From Thuidium tamariscinum (Eukaryota > Streptophyta > Bryopsida > Hypnales > Thuidiaceae), in contig OX344750.2 of assembly GCA_947034885.2 (NCBI GenBank), positions 31,048,821 to 31,112,820 on the forward strand: DNA of 64,000 bases. Direction: 5' to 3'. The number at the start of each line of letters is the position of its first letter. The stretch's first letter is position 1. The notes beneath the pieces were generated by a model that did not search any database, was not told the origin of the DNA, and saw only the letters and a list, made by a program, of their open reading frames with translations. Position numbers and translations under genes: made by a program. Shown here one piece after another: positions 13,047 to 25,671 of this stretch.

Positions 13047-14195
13047 TGAACCCCAATATGTGTATAAAGTGAGCCTAAGGTTGGAGGTCCATAAAGCATT
13101 GAGGCTTTTAAAATATCTAAGTCTTGATTTATACTCTATTTATGCATCTTTTTTTAATTGTTTTAGCTATGTATAGAAATGTACATTTTTAAAAGCCCAA
13201 TAAACACATGTACTTACGATTGCATGCCAACATTAAAATCTCATGACTAAGAAAGACCAACTCATTTCCTTCAAACCTTGTAGCTGTCACGCTACTTTTG
13301 ACTTCTATTTGACTACCAAAGTTATATAAGTCTATTAATATTTCCACAAAATCATTGAATTCCTACCAACACAAGGTGATATCTCATTTTTTTTATTGGT
13401 TTGACTCTATACTCTTCCAATTCTTGACACATGAATTATGGACAACTTCTAGCCAATGCCAACACGCGTACAAAGTAAGCCTAAGGTTGGAGGTCCATAG
13501 AACACTCAAGCTCTAAAAGTATTAACCTTGTGATCTAAATTCTGTTTGTACATTTTCCATTTAATTGCATTAGCTATGTATAAAATTCCGCATGTACAAA
13601 AGCCTTAAAACGCACCTACTCACCATTGCATGCAAACTTCAAAAACTCATGACTAAAGAAGACCAACCTATTTCTACCCCACCCTATGGCTGTCATCCTA
13701 CACTTCAATTCTATTGGACCACAAAAGTCATATTACTCCACACATGCTTCAACAAAATCATTGCATTCCTACCAACCTTGGGTAATATGTCAACACTTTA
13801 TTGGAGAATCCTTAAGTCGAAATAGATGCATGCAAAGGCAATTGTGGGTTGTTTATTGGACATTTATAACTTCACTCCATGGGCAAAAATTTACTTTTAG
13901 GATATATCATTTTAGAAATTTATAGAAATTACAATTTTATTCAAAGGTTTATAGTTCCACTTGGGTTTGATTCATGAAACAAGTGCACACCTAGAAAAAT
14001 ATGGGGTTCTCTTGATGTTGGCTCCAAATTTTTGGAATTAGAAATCTAGGTGGTAATAGGCTTTTCTACATGATTCCACATAGCTCTTAGAAATCATAAA
14101 AGAACTAAATCTCACCAAAAACTGATCAATAGAAAGAAGTAAAACATGCTTCAAAATACTCTAATTATAGAAAACAATATATTTATGGAAATGCA
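13047..14195 (+). repeat. Array unit 2, sub-repeat region
   Basis: The segment continues the unit after the LTR: GTGTATAAAGTGAGCC, GTTGGAGGTCCATAAAGCA, then two copies of the roughly 405-bp sub-repeat (CTCATGACTAA at about 13243 and 13645), the TTGGGTTTGATTCATGAAAC landmark at about 13965 and the start of the reverse arm. It ends at ATGCA, the target duplication of the next LTR. Confidence 0.75.
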
Positions 14196-16579
14196 TGTAG
14201 ATAGGCTGAATTTTTTAACAAAGTTTTGGATAGTGTAATTCCTAATTGGATTTGCAAAGTGCGGATTTAAGTTGTCAAATGGTGAAGTAGGAATCCAATT
14301 CGGTGTTTCTTAAGTGATTAAGTGAAAGAAGGCTTACTCGTTGGTAGTGAGCTAGGATTCCAAGTTGGAAGTCAATTGATATGGATTTTGATCGTTGTGT
14401 TGCTAATTTGATATTGGTTTGAAGCAGTGCCTGGAGGGTACTTATTGGCCTCCTCAGATTTTGGTTGCATCTACTGATGAGAGTTCTAGTGAGAGTCCCG
14501 GCCGGTAATACTCTTTGTTTTTTTCTTTTGTACAAGTGTGAGATTGTTAATTTGAGTGTGCCCTAGTTGAATGTGTAGTTGGTGTGTTAGATCATATGAA
14601 TGAAAAGTGAAATTTTGAAACCTACTTGAATTGTAAATGAAGTTAAATTTGTACTATTTGTAGAAGTTTTAATGAAATGAATTAATTATCGAGTGGGATA
14701 TTGTGTGATTGTAATTATACTATAATGTGTTGTAATGCCTAATTGGATTTATGTTAGTTTGTGTGCCTATTTGTGAATTCTAATTGGAAATAGTGGTTGT
14801 TAGTGTAGTGGGAATAAAGTTTGAAATTTATGTGATGGAAATGTGAGCCTATGATGTATTAAAATGTGTAAATTTGCCTATTAGAGTGTTATTGTGGTTT
14901 ATTGTCATTGTAGTTCAAGTGAAAGCATTATGAATTTAAAATTCAAATTTAAAAAAAAAATTCTTTACCTTGGTTGTATTAGTTTGATTGGATTAGTAGA
15001 AGCAACCCTATTTAAATTGTCTCCCTAGGTTCAAACTTAAATACTATCGGAAAACACCAATTTGGTAATTTTCTAATTATACATTTAAATGTAGATTATA
15101 GTTTTATCCAAATTGGAAAATCATTCAAAAGTATAATAATTCGTTCCACAGAGAATCCTATTAGGACTTAGAAAACTAATCAGTTTAATCCCAACCCCAA
15201 GCAATACAACTTGAAATTATAAACCCGAGTATATTACCAAATAGGAATTAACTGCAACTTGGAATAATCAAACTTCAACAGCTAGCTAATTGGTTTCAAC
15301 TTCCAAGAGGTTCACAGGCTATCTTCTAAATTGGTAGCACCCCGCGCCCAACAACTTCACTATTCCTTTAATTTGGCTTATTAGGGTTTAGGGTTTAGGG
15401 TTTATTTATTTATATTTTATATTTCTATTATCCAAATTCTCACCAACTCGGCAATTTTTAAATCCATACTTCCATTGAAATAGCACTTCCAATTCAAATG
15501 CACTCATGAAATTTGTACCCCTGGGCTTCACATTATTCCACTCCAAATTGGAATTCTTGCATTCATTATCCTAATTTGGTTCATTGAATTCATCAAATTT
15601 AACTTCCAATTATCACATTCAAAACCAGCCTTGATTATCTTCCAACTTGGTCTCTTTCTTCATCATTAGAATAATAGCACAATCTTACATATACTCCTAT
15701 TAGGCATTTTAATCCTTCAACTATTCAAATGATACAATTCTTCATCACTCACATTAAATTCTCCCTATTCGGATTCTTAAATTCTCCAAATTACTCACAA
15801 CTCCATTCACATAACAAGCAATAATTCCAACTAGGCTCAATCAACAAGCACACATTAAATTCTTCCAATTTGCTCAACTATAACAACTCCAATTTGAGAA
15901 CACATATTCAACGATTACAATACCACAATTTCTAATTCATTAATTAACTCCATCCAACCATCATTCACCAATTAATTTATAGATCCACTCCTAGATCCAC
16001 TGAGATAACACATCCAACTTGACACACATTCAATCATAATCAAATTCAATTAGGCATAACACAATACATACAACACACATCCAATTAAGTAGCTCAAACA
16101 CAATTTGACAATTTCCACATCACACATTTACTCAAAATACACAATTTGACAACTGAACTCCGATTTGATTAATCTCATAGAAATTACAAGGCAACAAAAT
16201 CAAACAACTAATTTGGTGGTTGGACACGCACTAGGCTTCGACTCTCAACAGTGGGTGAAAAGAAAACAACCAACTCGGCACCTAATACCTACAAGACACC
16301 ATTTCAAGTCCAATTTGAAAACACATACACTACCTCCAATTTGGCTTCAACTAATTTAAAAATACTACTAATTAGAATCCATCAAAACACTCCAATTAGA
16401 ATCTAAGGTAAGCCACCTAACCTTCCAACTAGACTAATCAACTACTTCCAACTTGGAACTACAAAACCAACCCAATTGGCTTAAAGACTCACTTACAACT
16501 TACCAAAACAAAGCCATTAAATTACCAACTTGGAATTCATACATAACCAAATATTCAAGTCAAAATCATCGTGTCTACA
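14196..16579. mobile_element. Solo LTR of a second family (2384 bp)
   Basis: The ends are TGTAGATAGG and GTGTCTACA, giving TG...CA with a 6-bp inverted terminus (TGTAGA/TCTACA). A perfect 5-bp duplication ATGCA (14191-14195 and 16580-16584) flanks it, and the uninterrupted site TATGGAAATGCAAAATGCC is present in other units. No coding domain is visible. The left third is G/T-rich and the right half C/A-rich on the + strand, with the switch near 15000. Orientation is undetermined because I see no convincing TATA box. Confidence 0.8.
15381..15404 (+). repeat. Interstitial plant telomere-type repeat
   Basis: Three consecutive TTTAGGG-type heptamers (TTAGGGTTTAGGG continuing to TTTA). The heptamer is the common plant telomere unit and also the core of plant telo-box promoter motifs. 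The tract is too short for a telomere and lies inside an LTR. Confidence 0.8.
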
Positions 16580-17351
16580 ATGCAAAATGCCAATCTCAAC
16601 GGTTATAATATTGTAATAAAAATCTTCACCCTATGTCTTCATTTTTTTCTTAAACACTAAAAATCAAATGAAATAAAGGATTTCAAACTTTTTTGTAGAG
16701 TAGAAATTCTAAAACTATTTGTAAACTACCCAAAACTAAAACACCTCATAACTTTCATCTCATTAATCAAAATCAAATGATTCAAAACTTCCCAAATAGA
16801 TATATTAAGCTTATTAAACCACTTTCAAATTTTTATTTATTAAGAAGATTTATTTTAAAGAAGATTTTCAAGCTACCCAGGTTACTAGCGGATCGAGTAA
16901 GGAAATCAACATATCATGCCATATCTTGTTATCCATGTAGTGAAAAATTATGCAAATTTGTTGGGCTGTAATCCCTAAAGCCCTAAACAATACTTTTGGC
17001 AACATTGTGATATTGGATAGCTCATTGCAAATAGAGTTTCTTTTTCTTTGAAATTTTTACAAAATGTTTCCCGAAGGACTCACTTTACGGCCCAACATAT
17101 TTCACAACTTTTGACTAAATTGTAAAAAAGTTATGGCATGATTTTTTGTCATCTTCACTTAGCGGGCTATCTAGTTCACTGGAAAACACAACTTTAAAAA
17201 ATAAATCATGTAAGACATAAAAAATGGAAATTGTTCTATTGAATTTATATCTATGTGGATAGCTTTGAATCATTCCATTCTGATTAAAGAGATGAAAGCT
17301 ATGAGGTGTTTTAGTTTGGGGTAGTTTACGGGTAGATATTGAATCCCTACT
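16580..17351 (+). repeat. Array unit 2 end and junction hairpin
   Basis: This is the reverse arm (AAACACCTCATAACTTTCATCTCATTAATC near 16740) followed by the junction hairpin at about 16915-17140, then the forward arm of the next unit. It runs up to CTCTACT, where a TIR element is inserted. Confidence 0.75.
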
Positions 17352-17637
17352 CATAAGAAGAAATTTGAGGCCTCTAACTGGCTGTTTCGAGACTATTCCC
17401 AAAGCAGTTCCCGAGTCAGTTCCTGAAACGGTCGGGAGCTGTAAGGTTGGTATTTTCAGGAAAAAAAAAGTTGTTTTTAGGGTCATGAAATACAAAAAAA
17501 AGTCCAATTTTTTTTTCAAAAAATAAAATTACATGGCATTGCCCCTGCCACATCAGACTCCTGTGATCCTATAGTTTACTACATTCTTAGAGTGCAAGAA
17601 CTCATAGTCTCTTGCAAGGCTCATATTTCTTCTAATG
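17352..17637 (+). mobile_element. TIR element without target duplication, copy 1 (286 bp)
   Basis: The ends are CATAAGAAGAAATTTGAGG and the mirror of CATTAGAAGAAATATGAG. Flanks join as GAATCCCTACT|CTACAAAAACATTT, exactly the intact sequence seen at 20729-20750, 31641-31660 and 62021-62040, so no base was duplicated on insertion. Internally it has GTTTCGAGACTATTCCC, paired A/T runs and a short GC-rich end. It belongs with 20280-20562 (same orientation) and 35726-36006 and 61509-61796 (opposite). Confidence 0.8.
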
Positions 17638-20279
17638 CTACAAAAACATTTCATATCTTTTATTTAGTTCAATATTGAATATTTTTGGAAAAAATAAAAC
17701 ATAGAGTGAAGATTCTCTATTACAATATTACAACCATTGGGATTGGCAATTTCTATTTTTATAGATAAATTATTTGTAATTTAGTATTTTGAATCGTTTT
17801 CTACTTTTTTTCTACCGACTATTTTCTTCCAATATTTTGTACAATTCTAAATGATTTGAATTTTTTTGAGCATATAGCCAACATGTATTGGAAAATGAAT
17901 TCACATAGTAACCACCTTTTTGAACAATTTGTAATACAAATGTGACCTTCTACAAGCCACTTGCAATGATGAAAAATGAAATTTTGCTACTTCAAATGTT
18001 AATATCATGCAAAATTAGCAATGGAAAGTTCTCAAGTTTTTTCTACATCTTTTCAAACCACTTTCTTATATGCATTTTAAGTAACATGCATCAAAAAGAG
18101 TTTGGCTTTTCTAAATTTTGCACTTCAATTAGAAGTCACAGTTTTAGAGCATTTTTGATAAAACATAGTCAAAAATCTTGAAGGATTAAAGCTGCTCTTC
18201 AGGCACATGTTGGGTCAAAATTTTGAAGAAAAAAGTTATACATTCTATTTGGAGTAAGCTTTTCAAAATTACTATGCTTCCAAAAAATTTCACCTGGAGC
18301 CTTTAGGGGTTAAGGGAGATCCACACATTCTTGATCTTCCTTTTGGAATGTGAGGAGTATAAAGCAAATGAATGCAACTTCTTCTCATGTTGAAAGATAG
18401 GGAATACCGGGATTGCAATTTTTTCATACTTTTATCTTTCACATTGGAATTACTACAATTTTTCGGGGCCTAAAAGTGCTCTAAAACTCAATGCCAATGT
18501 CTAAACTCTTCCAATTCAAGATGGGTGAATTATGAACACTTTCTAACCAACTCCAACATGTATATAAAGTGAGCCTAAGGTTGGACATCCATAAAGCATT
18601 CATGCTCTTAAAACATTTATCTCTTGATTTTTATTCTATTTGTGCATTTTTCTATTTTTTTGCTTTAGCTATGTATAGAAATGTACATTTTGCAAAGCCC
18701 CAAAATGCAGCTACTCACCATTATATGATAACATTAAAAACTCATGAGTAAGGAAGACCTACCCATTTCTGCCAAATCCTATAGCTGTCAGGCTACTTTT
18801 GACTTCTATTTGACCACAAAAGTCATAGTAGTCCAATCATGTTCCAACAAACTATCATTGCATTCCTACCAACACAGGTGACGTCTCAATTCTTTTTTGG
18901 TTGAACTCTATACTTTTCCAATTCTTCACATATAAATCACCAACAAGTTGTAGCCAGTCCCAACATGCGTGCAAACTAAGCATAAGGTTGGAGGTCCATA
19001 GAACATTCAAGCTCTAAAAAAATCTAGCTTTTGAGCCATACTGTGTTTGTACAATTTCCTTTTCATTGCGTTATCGATGTTTAGAATTTTGCATTGTCAA
19101 AAGCCCGCAAACGCACCTACTCACTATTACGTGCAAACTTCAAAAATGCAAGACCAAAGAAGACCAACCCATTTCCACCAAATCATGTTGTTGTCATCCT
19201 ACTTTTTACTTCTATTGGACCACAAAAGTCATACGAGTCCACTCATGTTTCAACAAAATCATTGCAATCCTACCAACTCTGGATAAGGTCTCAATTCTTT
19301 ATTGGAGAATCCTTAAGTTAAATTAGATGTATGCAAAGGTGGTTGTGAGTTGTTTATTGGACATTTATAATTCCACTCCATGGGCAATTATTTACTTTTA
19401 GGATAGAGCACTTTAGAAATTTATAGAAATTACAATTTTATTCAAAAGTTTATAGTTCCACTTGGGTTTGATTCATGAAATAAGCATTCACCTAGAAAAA
19501 ATGAAAACTATGAGCCCCTCTTCATGTTCCCTCCAAGATTTTGGGATTGAAAATTATGATGGTAATACGCTTTTCTTCATGATTCTACAAAACTCCTAAA
19601 AATGATGAGAAAACTAGATCTTGCTAAAAAATGATCAATAGAAAGAAATAGAACATGCTTTGGAATACTTTGTTGCAAACATTCTAATTATGGAAATGCA
19701 AAGTGTCAATCTTAATATTTATAATGTTGTAATGAAAATCTTCACCAAACGTCTTAATTTTTTTTAAACAATAAAAATTGAATAAAATTAAGGATTTCAA
19801 ACCTTTTTGTAGAGTAGAGATTCTAAAGCTACTCGCAAACTACCCCAAACTAAAACACCACATAACTTTCATCTCATTCATGAAAGCGGAATGGTTCAGA
19901 ACTTCCCAAATAGATATAAATTTATTAAACGACTTTCAAATTTTTATTTCTTAAGAAAATTTATTTCAAAAGAAGTTTTGAGTTGCCTAGGTTGCTAGCG
20001 GAGTAAGGAAATCAACATCACTTTTTATCCATGTAGTGAAAAGTTATGAAAATTTGTTGGGCCGTAATCCGTAAAGCCCAGAACTATATTTTCTAACAAC
20101 ATTGCGACATCAAGCAACTCATTCCAAATGGAGTTTTCTTTTTCTTTTTCTTTGAATTTCTTACAAAATATTTCCCTGACTAGTAGCTTTAAGGCCCAAC
20201 AAATTTCATAACTTTTCACTATATGGTGAAAAAGTTAAGGCTTGATTTGTTGTTATCTTCACTTAGCAAGCAACCCTGG
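17638..20279 (+). repeat. Array unit 3
   Basis: Apart from the element on its left, this is an almost complete unit of about 3.1 kb, useful as the reference copy. In order it has the forward arm, TTGTACAATTCTAAATG, the GCATATAGCC block, CTTTAGGGGTTAAGGGAGA, GTGCTCTAAAACTC, two sub-repeats (about 18730 and 19120), TTGGGTTTGATTCATGAAAT (about 19460), the reverse arm and the junction hairpin (about 20010-20230). The three overlapping open frames at 19047-19326 are three readings of one sub-repeat. Confidence 0.8.
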
Positions 20280-20562
20280 CACTAGGAGGGATGTGAAGGC
20301 TCTAAAGGGCCATTTCGGGACTCTTCCCGAAATTGGTTTGGGAAACAGCAGGCCGCTGTCAGGCCAACATTTCTCACAAAAAAAAATTGGGGTCCTGAAA
20401 TATGAAAAAAAGTTCAAAAAAAATAATTAAAAAAAGAAGTTAATGATGTGGCAGTTGCTCAACCACGTAGGATTCTTGCAGAACTGTGTTCTTGCGACAG
20501 ATTACGCGATTTTGGGCTGTGGGAACTCGCGGGCTCCTAGAGCCCTCAAATCTCTCCTAATG
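20280..20562 (+). mobile_element. TIR element without target duplication, copy 2 (283 bp)
   Basis: The ends are CACTAGGAGGGATGTGAAGG and the mirror of CATTAGGAGAGATTTGAGGG. The flanks, AACCCTGG on the left and TTAGTGGAAAGACTGC on the right, correspond to the continuous array sequence CAACCTGGGCAGCTGGAAAAACTTC without duplicated bases. Internal CATTTCGGGACTCTTCCCG is shared with the other copies. Confidence 0.78.
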
Positions 20563-21289
20563 TTAGTGGAAAGACTGCTTTAAGAATAAATCTTGTAAGA
20601 AATGAAACTTGGAAATTAGTTCATTAAATTAATATCTATGTGAAAAGATTCAAGTCATTCGCTTTTGATTATTGAGATGAAAGTTATGAGGTTTTTTTGT
20701 TTGGGGTAGTTTACGGATAGTTATTGTCTCTCTACTCTACAAAAACATTTGAAATCCTCTATTTAATTCAATATTGAATATTTTTGAAAAAAGACAAATA
20801 CATTGAGTGAAGATCGTCTATTGCAATATTACAACCATTGGGATTGGCATTTTTCATTTCCATAAATAAATTGTTTGCAATTTAGTATTTTGAATCATTT
20901 CTACTTCTTTCTACCGACTATTTTCGTCCAATATCTTGTACAATTCCAAATGATTTGAAATATTTTGAGCATATAGCCAACTTGCATTGGAACATGAATT
21001 CAAAGAGTAACCACCTTTTTGAACAATTTGTAATACAAATGTGACCTTCTAAAAACCACTTGCAATGATGAAAAATGAAATTTTGCCAATTCAAATGTTG
21101 ATATCATGCAAAATTAGCAATGGAAAGTTCTCAAGTTTTTTCTACATCTTTTCGAACCACTTTCCTATAGGCATTTTAAGTAACATGCATCAAAAAGAGT
21201 TTGGCTTTTCTAAATTTTGCACTTCAATTAGAAGTCACAATTTTAGAGCATTTTTGGTAAAACATAGTCAAAAACCTTGAGGGGTTTAA
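20563..21289 (+). repeat. Array unit 4, left part
   Basis: Forward arm and loop start, closely matching 17638-18180 (for example the shared GAGTTTGGCTTTTCTAAATTTTGC run). It ends at TTAA (21286-21289), where the next element is inserted. Confidence 0.75.
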
Positions 21290-22260
21290 CTTCTCACCGC
21301 CCAAGAGGCCCAAAAGTGTCCTCACACAGTCTAGCAGCCAACTTCAAAGTGCTGTCACTTTTACATCTGTTATCCAAATTCAATGAAACTTGTTATAAAA
21401 GTTGCGTGTAGAAGTCTAGTTTCTATGGAAAAAAATTTAGATCAATCCAAGTTGTATTGAATTTTTGGCAGCCAATCAAATCTTGCAGGTTCAATTTGAG
21501 TTCACCAAATTGCAATTTAGAGCTGCAACTTCGGGGCTTGTATCTTTTTCATTAAATGCTTGATTTCAATCAAATTTGTTGGGTTTTGTTTGCCTTGAAG
21601 GCTAGTTATTGTGGTAAGCTTTTCATCTCAATCCAAGTTGTTTTGAATGTTTGGAAGCAATTTGAAGTTCAAAATCCTGCCATTTTTGGAGTGCAGAGAA
21701 CTTTGGTGACTTATAACTTCTTTTTACATGGTCCATTTACAACAATTTTTGTTGGAAAAGTTAAGCATACTAGTCTACTTTTTGTAATTCAAATTTCATA
21801 TCAATCCAAGAACTATTATGTGACTAAGAAGCATTTTAGTAAAGAGAGGTTCAACCATAGATGTGATTTTTTGCTACTTTTTTCATTGCTTTTTGACATT
21901 TCAAAACAATTTTGCAAACCCAATGAGTCGATGTAATGATTTTTTTTTTCACCAAAGTGTTTTTCTTTTCTTTTTTAATCATTTTGTTGTTTAAATTTTT
22001 TTCATTTGAGTAGGTTTAGAAATCAAATTTCAACTCTAAATGCGTTTTTAAGAAAATTTCAGCATCTTTTTTGAACACTAAAACATTATAATCTTTCAAT
22101 CTATACGGTCAAATGACTCCAAATTTGATCTACAATATCTTTAACATGCACATTACAAGATTGTATGGTTCAAATTTTCATACATTACTCACACTTAGAC
22201 TTATAACACTTGAAAAGTAGGGTTGTTTTTTGACATGGTTGGGGCTTGGGCAGTGAGGGG
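21290..22260 (+). mobile_element. TTAA-flanked TIR element, copy 1 (971 bp)
   Basis: The left end CTTCTCACCGCCCAA mirrors the right end TTGGGCAGTGAGGGG, and TTAA flanks both sides (21286-21289, 22261-22264). Removing the insert restores the usual CCTTGAGGGGTTAAAGCTACTC of array units. A TTAA target with C/T-rich ends is the signature of the piggyBac superfamily; no transposase is present. The interior is made of diverged blocks of about 190 bp (AATCCAAGTTG ... TTTGAAGTTC). The 126-codon frame at 21556-21936 spans these blocks, shows no known domain and is not kept in the copy at 24002-24956. Confidence 0.7.
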
Positions 22261-22845
22261 TTAAGCTACTCTTTGGGCACATGTTGTGTCAAAATTTTCA
22301 AGAAAAAAGTTATACACTCTATTTGGAGTTAGCTTTTCAAAATTACTATGCTTCCAAAAAATTTCACATGGAGCCTTTATGGGTTAAAGGAGATCCACGC
22401 ATACTTGATCTTCCTTTTAGAATGTGGGCAATATAAAGCAAATGAATGCAACTTCTTCTCATGTTGAAGGATAGGGAATATGGGGATTGCAATTTTTTCA
22501 TACTTTTATTTTTCACATTGAAATTACTTCAAATTTTGGGACCCAAAAAGTGCTCCAAAATCCAATGCCAATATCTATATTCTTCCAATTCTAGATGGGT
22601 GAATTATAAACACCTTTTAGCCAACTTGAACATGCGTACAAAGTAAGCCTAAGGTTGGAGGTCCATAGAACACTCAAGCTCTAAAAGTATCTAGTTTTGT
22701 TTTTTTTATTCTATTTGTACATTTTCCTTTTTCATTGCGTTAGCTATATATAGAATTGTGCATTTTCAAAAGCCCCAAAAGACACCAACTCACCATTGCT
22801 TGGAAACTTCAAAAACTCATAACTAAAGAGGACCAACCATTTCCA
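22261..22845 (+). repeat. Array unit 4, middle part
   Basis: The array continues with GCTACTCTTTGGGCACATG, GTTAAAGGAGATCC, the GTGCTCCAAAATCCAATGCC block, GTTGGAGGTCCATAGAACAC and the start of one sub-repeat. It breaks off at CCAACCATTTCCA. Confidence 0.75.
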
Positions 22846-23379
22846 AGAGACTGTTTTGGGGTTGTTTCTCCAAACTATTCTTTGTATAGTGAACTAGCCA
22901 CTACTGGTCTAAATTTTTGAATTAAGAAAAATAAAAATAAAACATTTAAAAAAATTTAAGAAAACTTAAAATTATTTCTCTTAATTCAATTGTTTTTAAT
23001 TAATTAATATAATTTGATGTAGCAACCTCTCGACTACGTCAAATTACTTGAGTGGCAGATTTCCCACAACTTTCCTATAGTCAGGAACCCACAATCTTCT
23101 AAAGGCCTCAAAAAGCATATAATAATTGTTGTGCTTCCTTTGTTCTACAATGGATTTTCCATTTGTTTCGGATAAAAGAAGAAAAAAAAGAAGGATGAAC
23201 TCTAACAGCAGTGAAGTAAAGTGCGTGTGAACTTGCCCAGAAGCCTGAGGTACAAATACAAATTGTTTCTCATTAATGAATTGAACAACAGGTTTTTTTG
23301 CACAAGAAAAAAGACCCAGCATGAGATACGTTACACTCACTACTCAAAATTGTCTAGGCAAGCTACCACAGAAGGTTTA

Positions 23380-23652
23380 AGGTGGGTACACCCAAAAGCA
23401 CCCTGTTCCTAAAAGTGCCATCTACAATGCACATACATTTTCGAAATCAGTCATGTTCACAGACTGTAGATGGTGCTTTCAGAAACAGACTTTGACTGTT
23501 GATAACTTTTGCATACGGTATCCAAATCCTATGTTCTTTGGTGCGTTGGAACATGCTTTCACTTGCCAACAAGACTGCATCAAAATTTGAACTAATTAAT
23601 AGCAGGAACTAGGCTCAGTATGAATAAGTGGCGCTTTTGGGTGTACCTACCT
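23380..23652. mobile_element. TA-flanked MITE (273 bp)
   Basis: Ends AGGTGGGTACACCCAAAAGC and GCGCTTTTGGGTGTACCTACCT form a 20-bp inverted repeat with one mismatch. TA lies on both sides (23378-23379, 23653-23654), the target duplication of the Tc1/mariner superfamily. No coding capacity. Confidence 0.7.
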
Positions 23653-24001
23653 TATTTGAAGATGGCAATTGTCTTAACTAATCTTAACCCTGTACAAGGC
23701 CAGCATTCCCAAAACACACATAACTTGGTGCAATGAAACTAAGTTACGCAGTTGAATCAGTGCAGTGCAGTGCACTGCCCCAGCAGATGTGAAGGTGGAG
23801 GATTGTCCCAGCACAAAGTTTACTGATTGCAAGCAAAGTTAAGTAATTAAGGGAAGGCTGCAGCAAGCCTGAGCAAGCCATCATGGACCTTTCATGATGG
23901 ATGTTGTGTTTGAAATGCTCCTCCAATTCCAAATGCATTGCACTAAGTTATTGCAGGCATTTTCAAGACATTTGGAACTGAATGAACAATTTAACCCTTA
24001 A

Positions 24002-24956
24002 CCCTTGAAGGCCCACGGCCATTTTGGGTTCAAAAAATTGTAGCTTTTGAAGTGCTATAAATCTAAATGTGACTAAGTAATACACATCTTATCGTACAAT
24101 CTTGTAGTGAGCATATTGTAGGTGGCATGGATCAGATTTGAAGTTATTTGACCACATAGATTGTAAGATTAAAATGTTTTAGTGTTGAAAAAGAATGATG
24201 AAATTTTCCTAAAAACTCATTTAGAGGTGAAATTTGACTTCTAAACCTAAGCAAATGAAAAAACTTTAAACTACAAAGTGATTCAAAATCAGCATACAAA
24301 CACATTGGTGAAAAAAATATCATTCAATTGACTCAATGCGTTTGCAAAATGGCTTGCAAATGTCAAAAAATAGGTAAAAAAAGTTGCAAAAAACACAATT
24401 AGGGCTGAACTTCCTTCTACTAGAATGCACCTCAATCATTGAGAACTTCTTGGATTGATGTGAAATTTTAGTGGCACAAACTAGACTAATATGCGCAACT
24501 TTCCCAAAAAAGTTGGAATTGGACACTGTATGAAGAAGATACAAGCTGCCAAAGTTCACTGAAGTTGCAAAATGGCGGGATTTTGAATTTTGAATTGCTC
24601 CCAAACAATCTAAACAACTTGGATTGACTTGAAAATTTCACCACAATAACTAGACTTCAAGGGGAGTAGAATCCAACAAATTTTATTCAAATCAAACATT
24701 GGATGAAGGAGATACAAGCCCCCGAAGTTGCAGCCGTGAAGTGCACTTTGGTGAATTACATTGAACCTCTGTGAACTTCAATTGGCTTCCACACAATCAT
24801 CACCTCTTAGATTCATCTGAAAATTTTACCACACGAACTAGAATAATAGGCGCAAATTTCCCAACAAGTTTCATTGAATTTGGACATTGGATGCAAAGGT
24901 TACAGCACTTTGAATTCTATAAGAGGCCACTTTTTGGCCCCTTGGGCATTGTAGGG
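24002..24956 (-). mobile_element. TTAA-flanked TIR element, copy 2, inverted (955 bp)
   Basis: The ends are CCCTTGAAGGCCCA and TGGGCATTGTAGGG-type, flanked by TTAA (23998-24001, 24957-24960). Its reverse complement follows the element at 21290-22260 block by block (CCAAATTCAATGAAACTTGTT, GCTGCAACTTCGGGG, GTGACTTATA-like part), with substantial divergence. The two therefore form an inverted pair about 1.7 kb apart. The open frame at 24320-24604 is in a diverged block and has no identified domain. Confidence 0.7.
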
Positions 24957-25247
24957 TTAAATGCCCAAGGCACGAGAATCTGATGTTTGCAAAACTTTGA
25001 AGTTAAATAAAACCTACCCAAATTGCTATTTTTAGTATTTAGTATTTTTGAAAAGTTCTTTTAAAAGTCTAGTTACAATTCCAAATATATTGGACTATTA
25101 CAGGGATTTCAAGACATTTGGAATGAATGATTTGAGCGAATTAGCTGCAGACCCTCAATTAAGATAGCTCCTGAACTGTGTGAGTACAGTACAAAGACCT
25201 TTTTTTCTTGCCAGAGGAGTAAGCTTACTGATAAGAGGAGAAGGGGC

Positions 25248-25671
25248 TTAAGTAGAAGCACATATTGCCAACCATCACCCATACCCAACCATCACCCATA
25301 CCCAACCTATATTGTTTCCACCCAAGGCTCAATCTAATTTCCAGCCAAAGCACGGAATGTTTCTTTTTTCTTCTTTTCAAGGTTGGGACCAATAAGGTGA
25401 TGATATGTGACCCAAAAGTAATGAGCAAGAAAGTAGGAAGTAATGAGCAGAAAGTAGTTCTTCAATGATCAAAATTGGATATTGGCTATGGGTTCTAAGC
25501 ACTTTTTTACTCCAAAAATTCATAGAAATTTCAGATTTGGGAATAAAATTACAAAAGATTTTCAATTTTCATGTTTTCTATCTTTCCACATGGGAAAAAT
25601 TAGCATTGCCTCATACTGTTCATGATTTGTTGCAAAAATTCCTTAAGTGACAAGGTATGGGTGCACTTACC
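25248..25671. mobile_element. Possible second TA-type MITE (424 bp)
   Basis: The right end GGTGCACTTACCTTA resembles the right end of the MITE at 23380-23652. The left end (TTAAGTAGAAGCACATA) matches the mirror only loosely. The interior includes ACCCATACCCAACCATC duplicated near 25270. The assignment is tentative. Confidence 0.25.

Noticed and set aside
15381..15404. Telomere or chromosome end
   Set aside because: Only about three heptamers, embedded in an LTR with clear flanking duplications on both sides.
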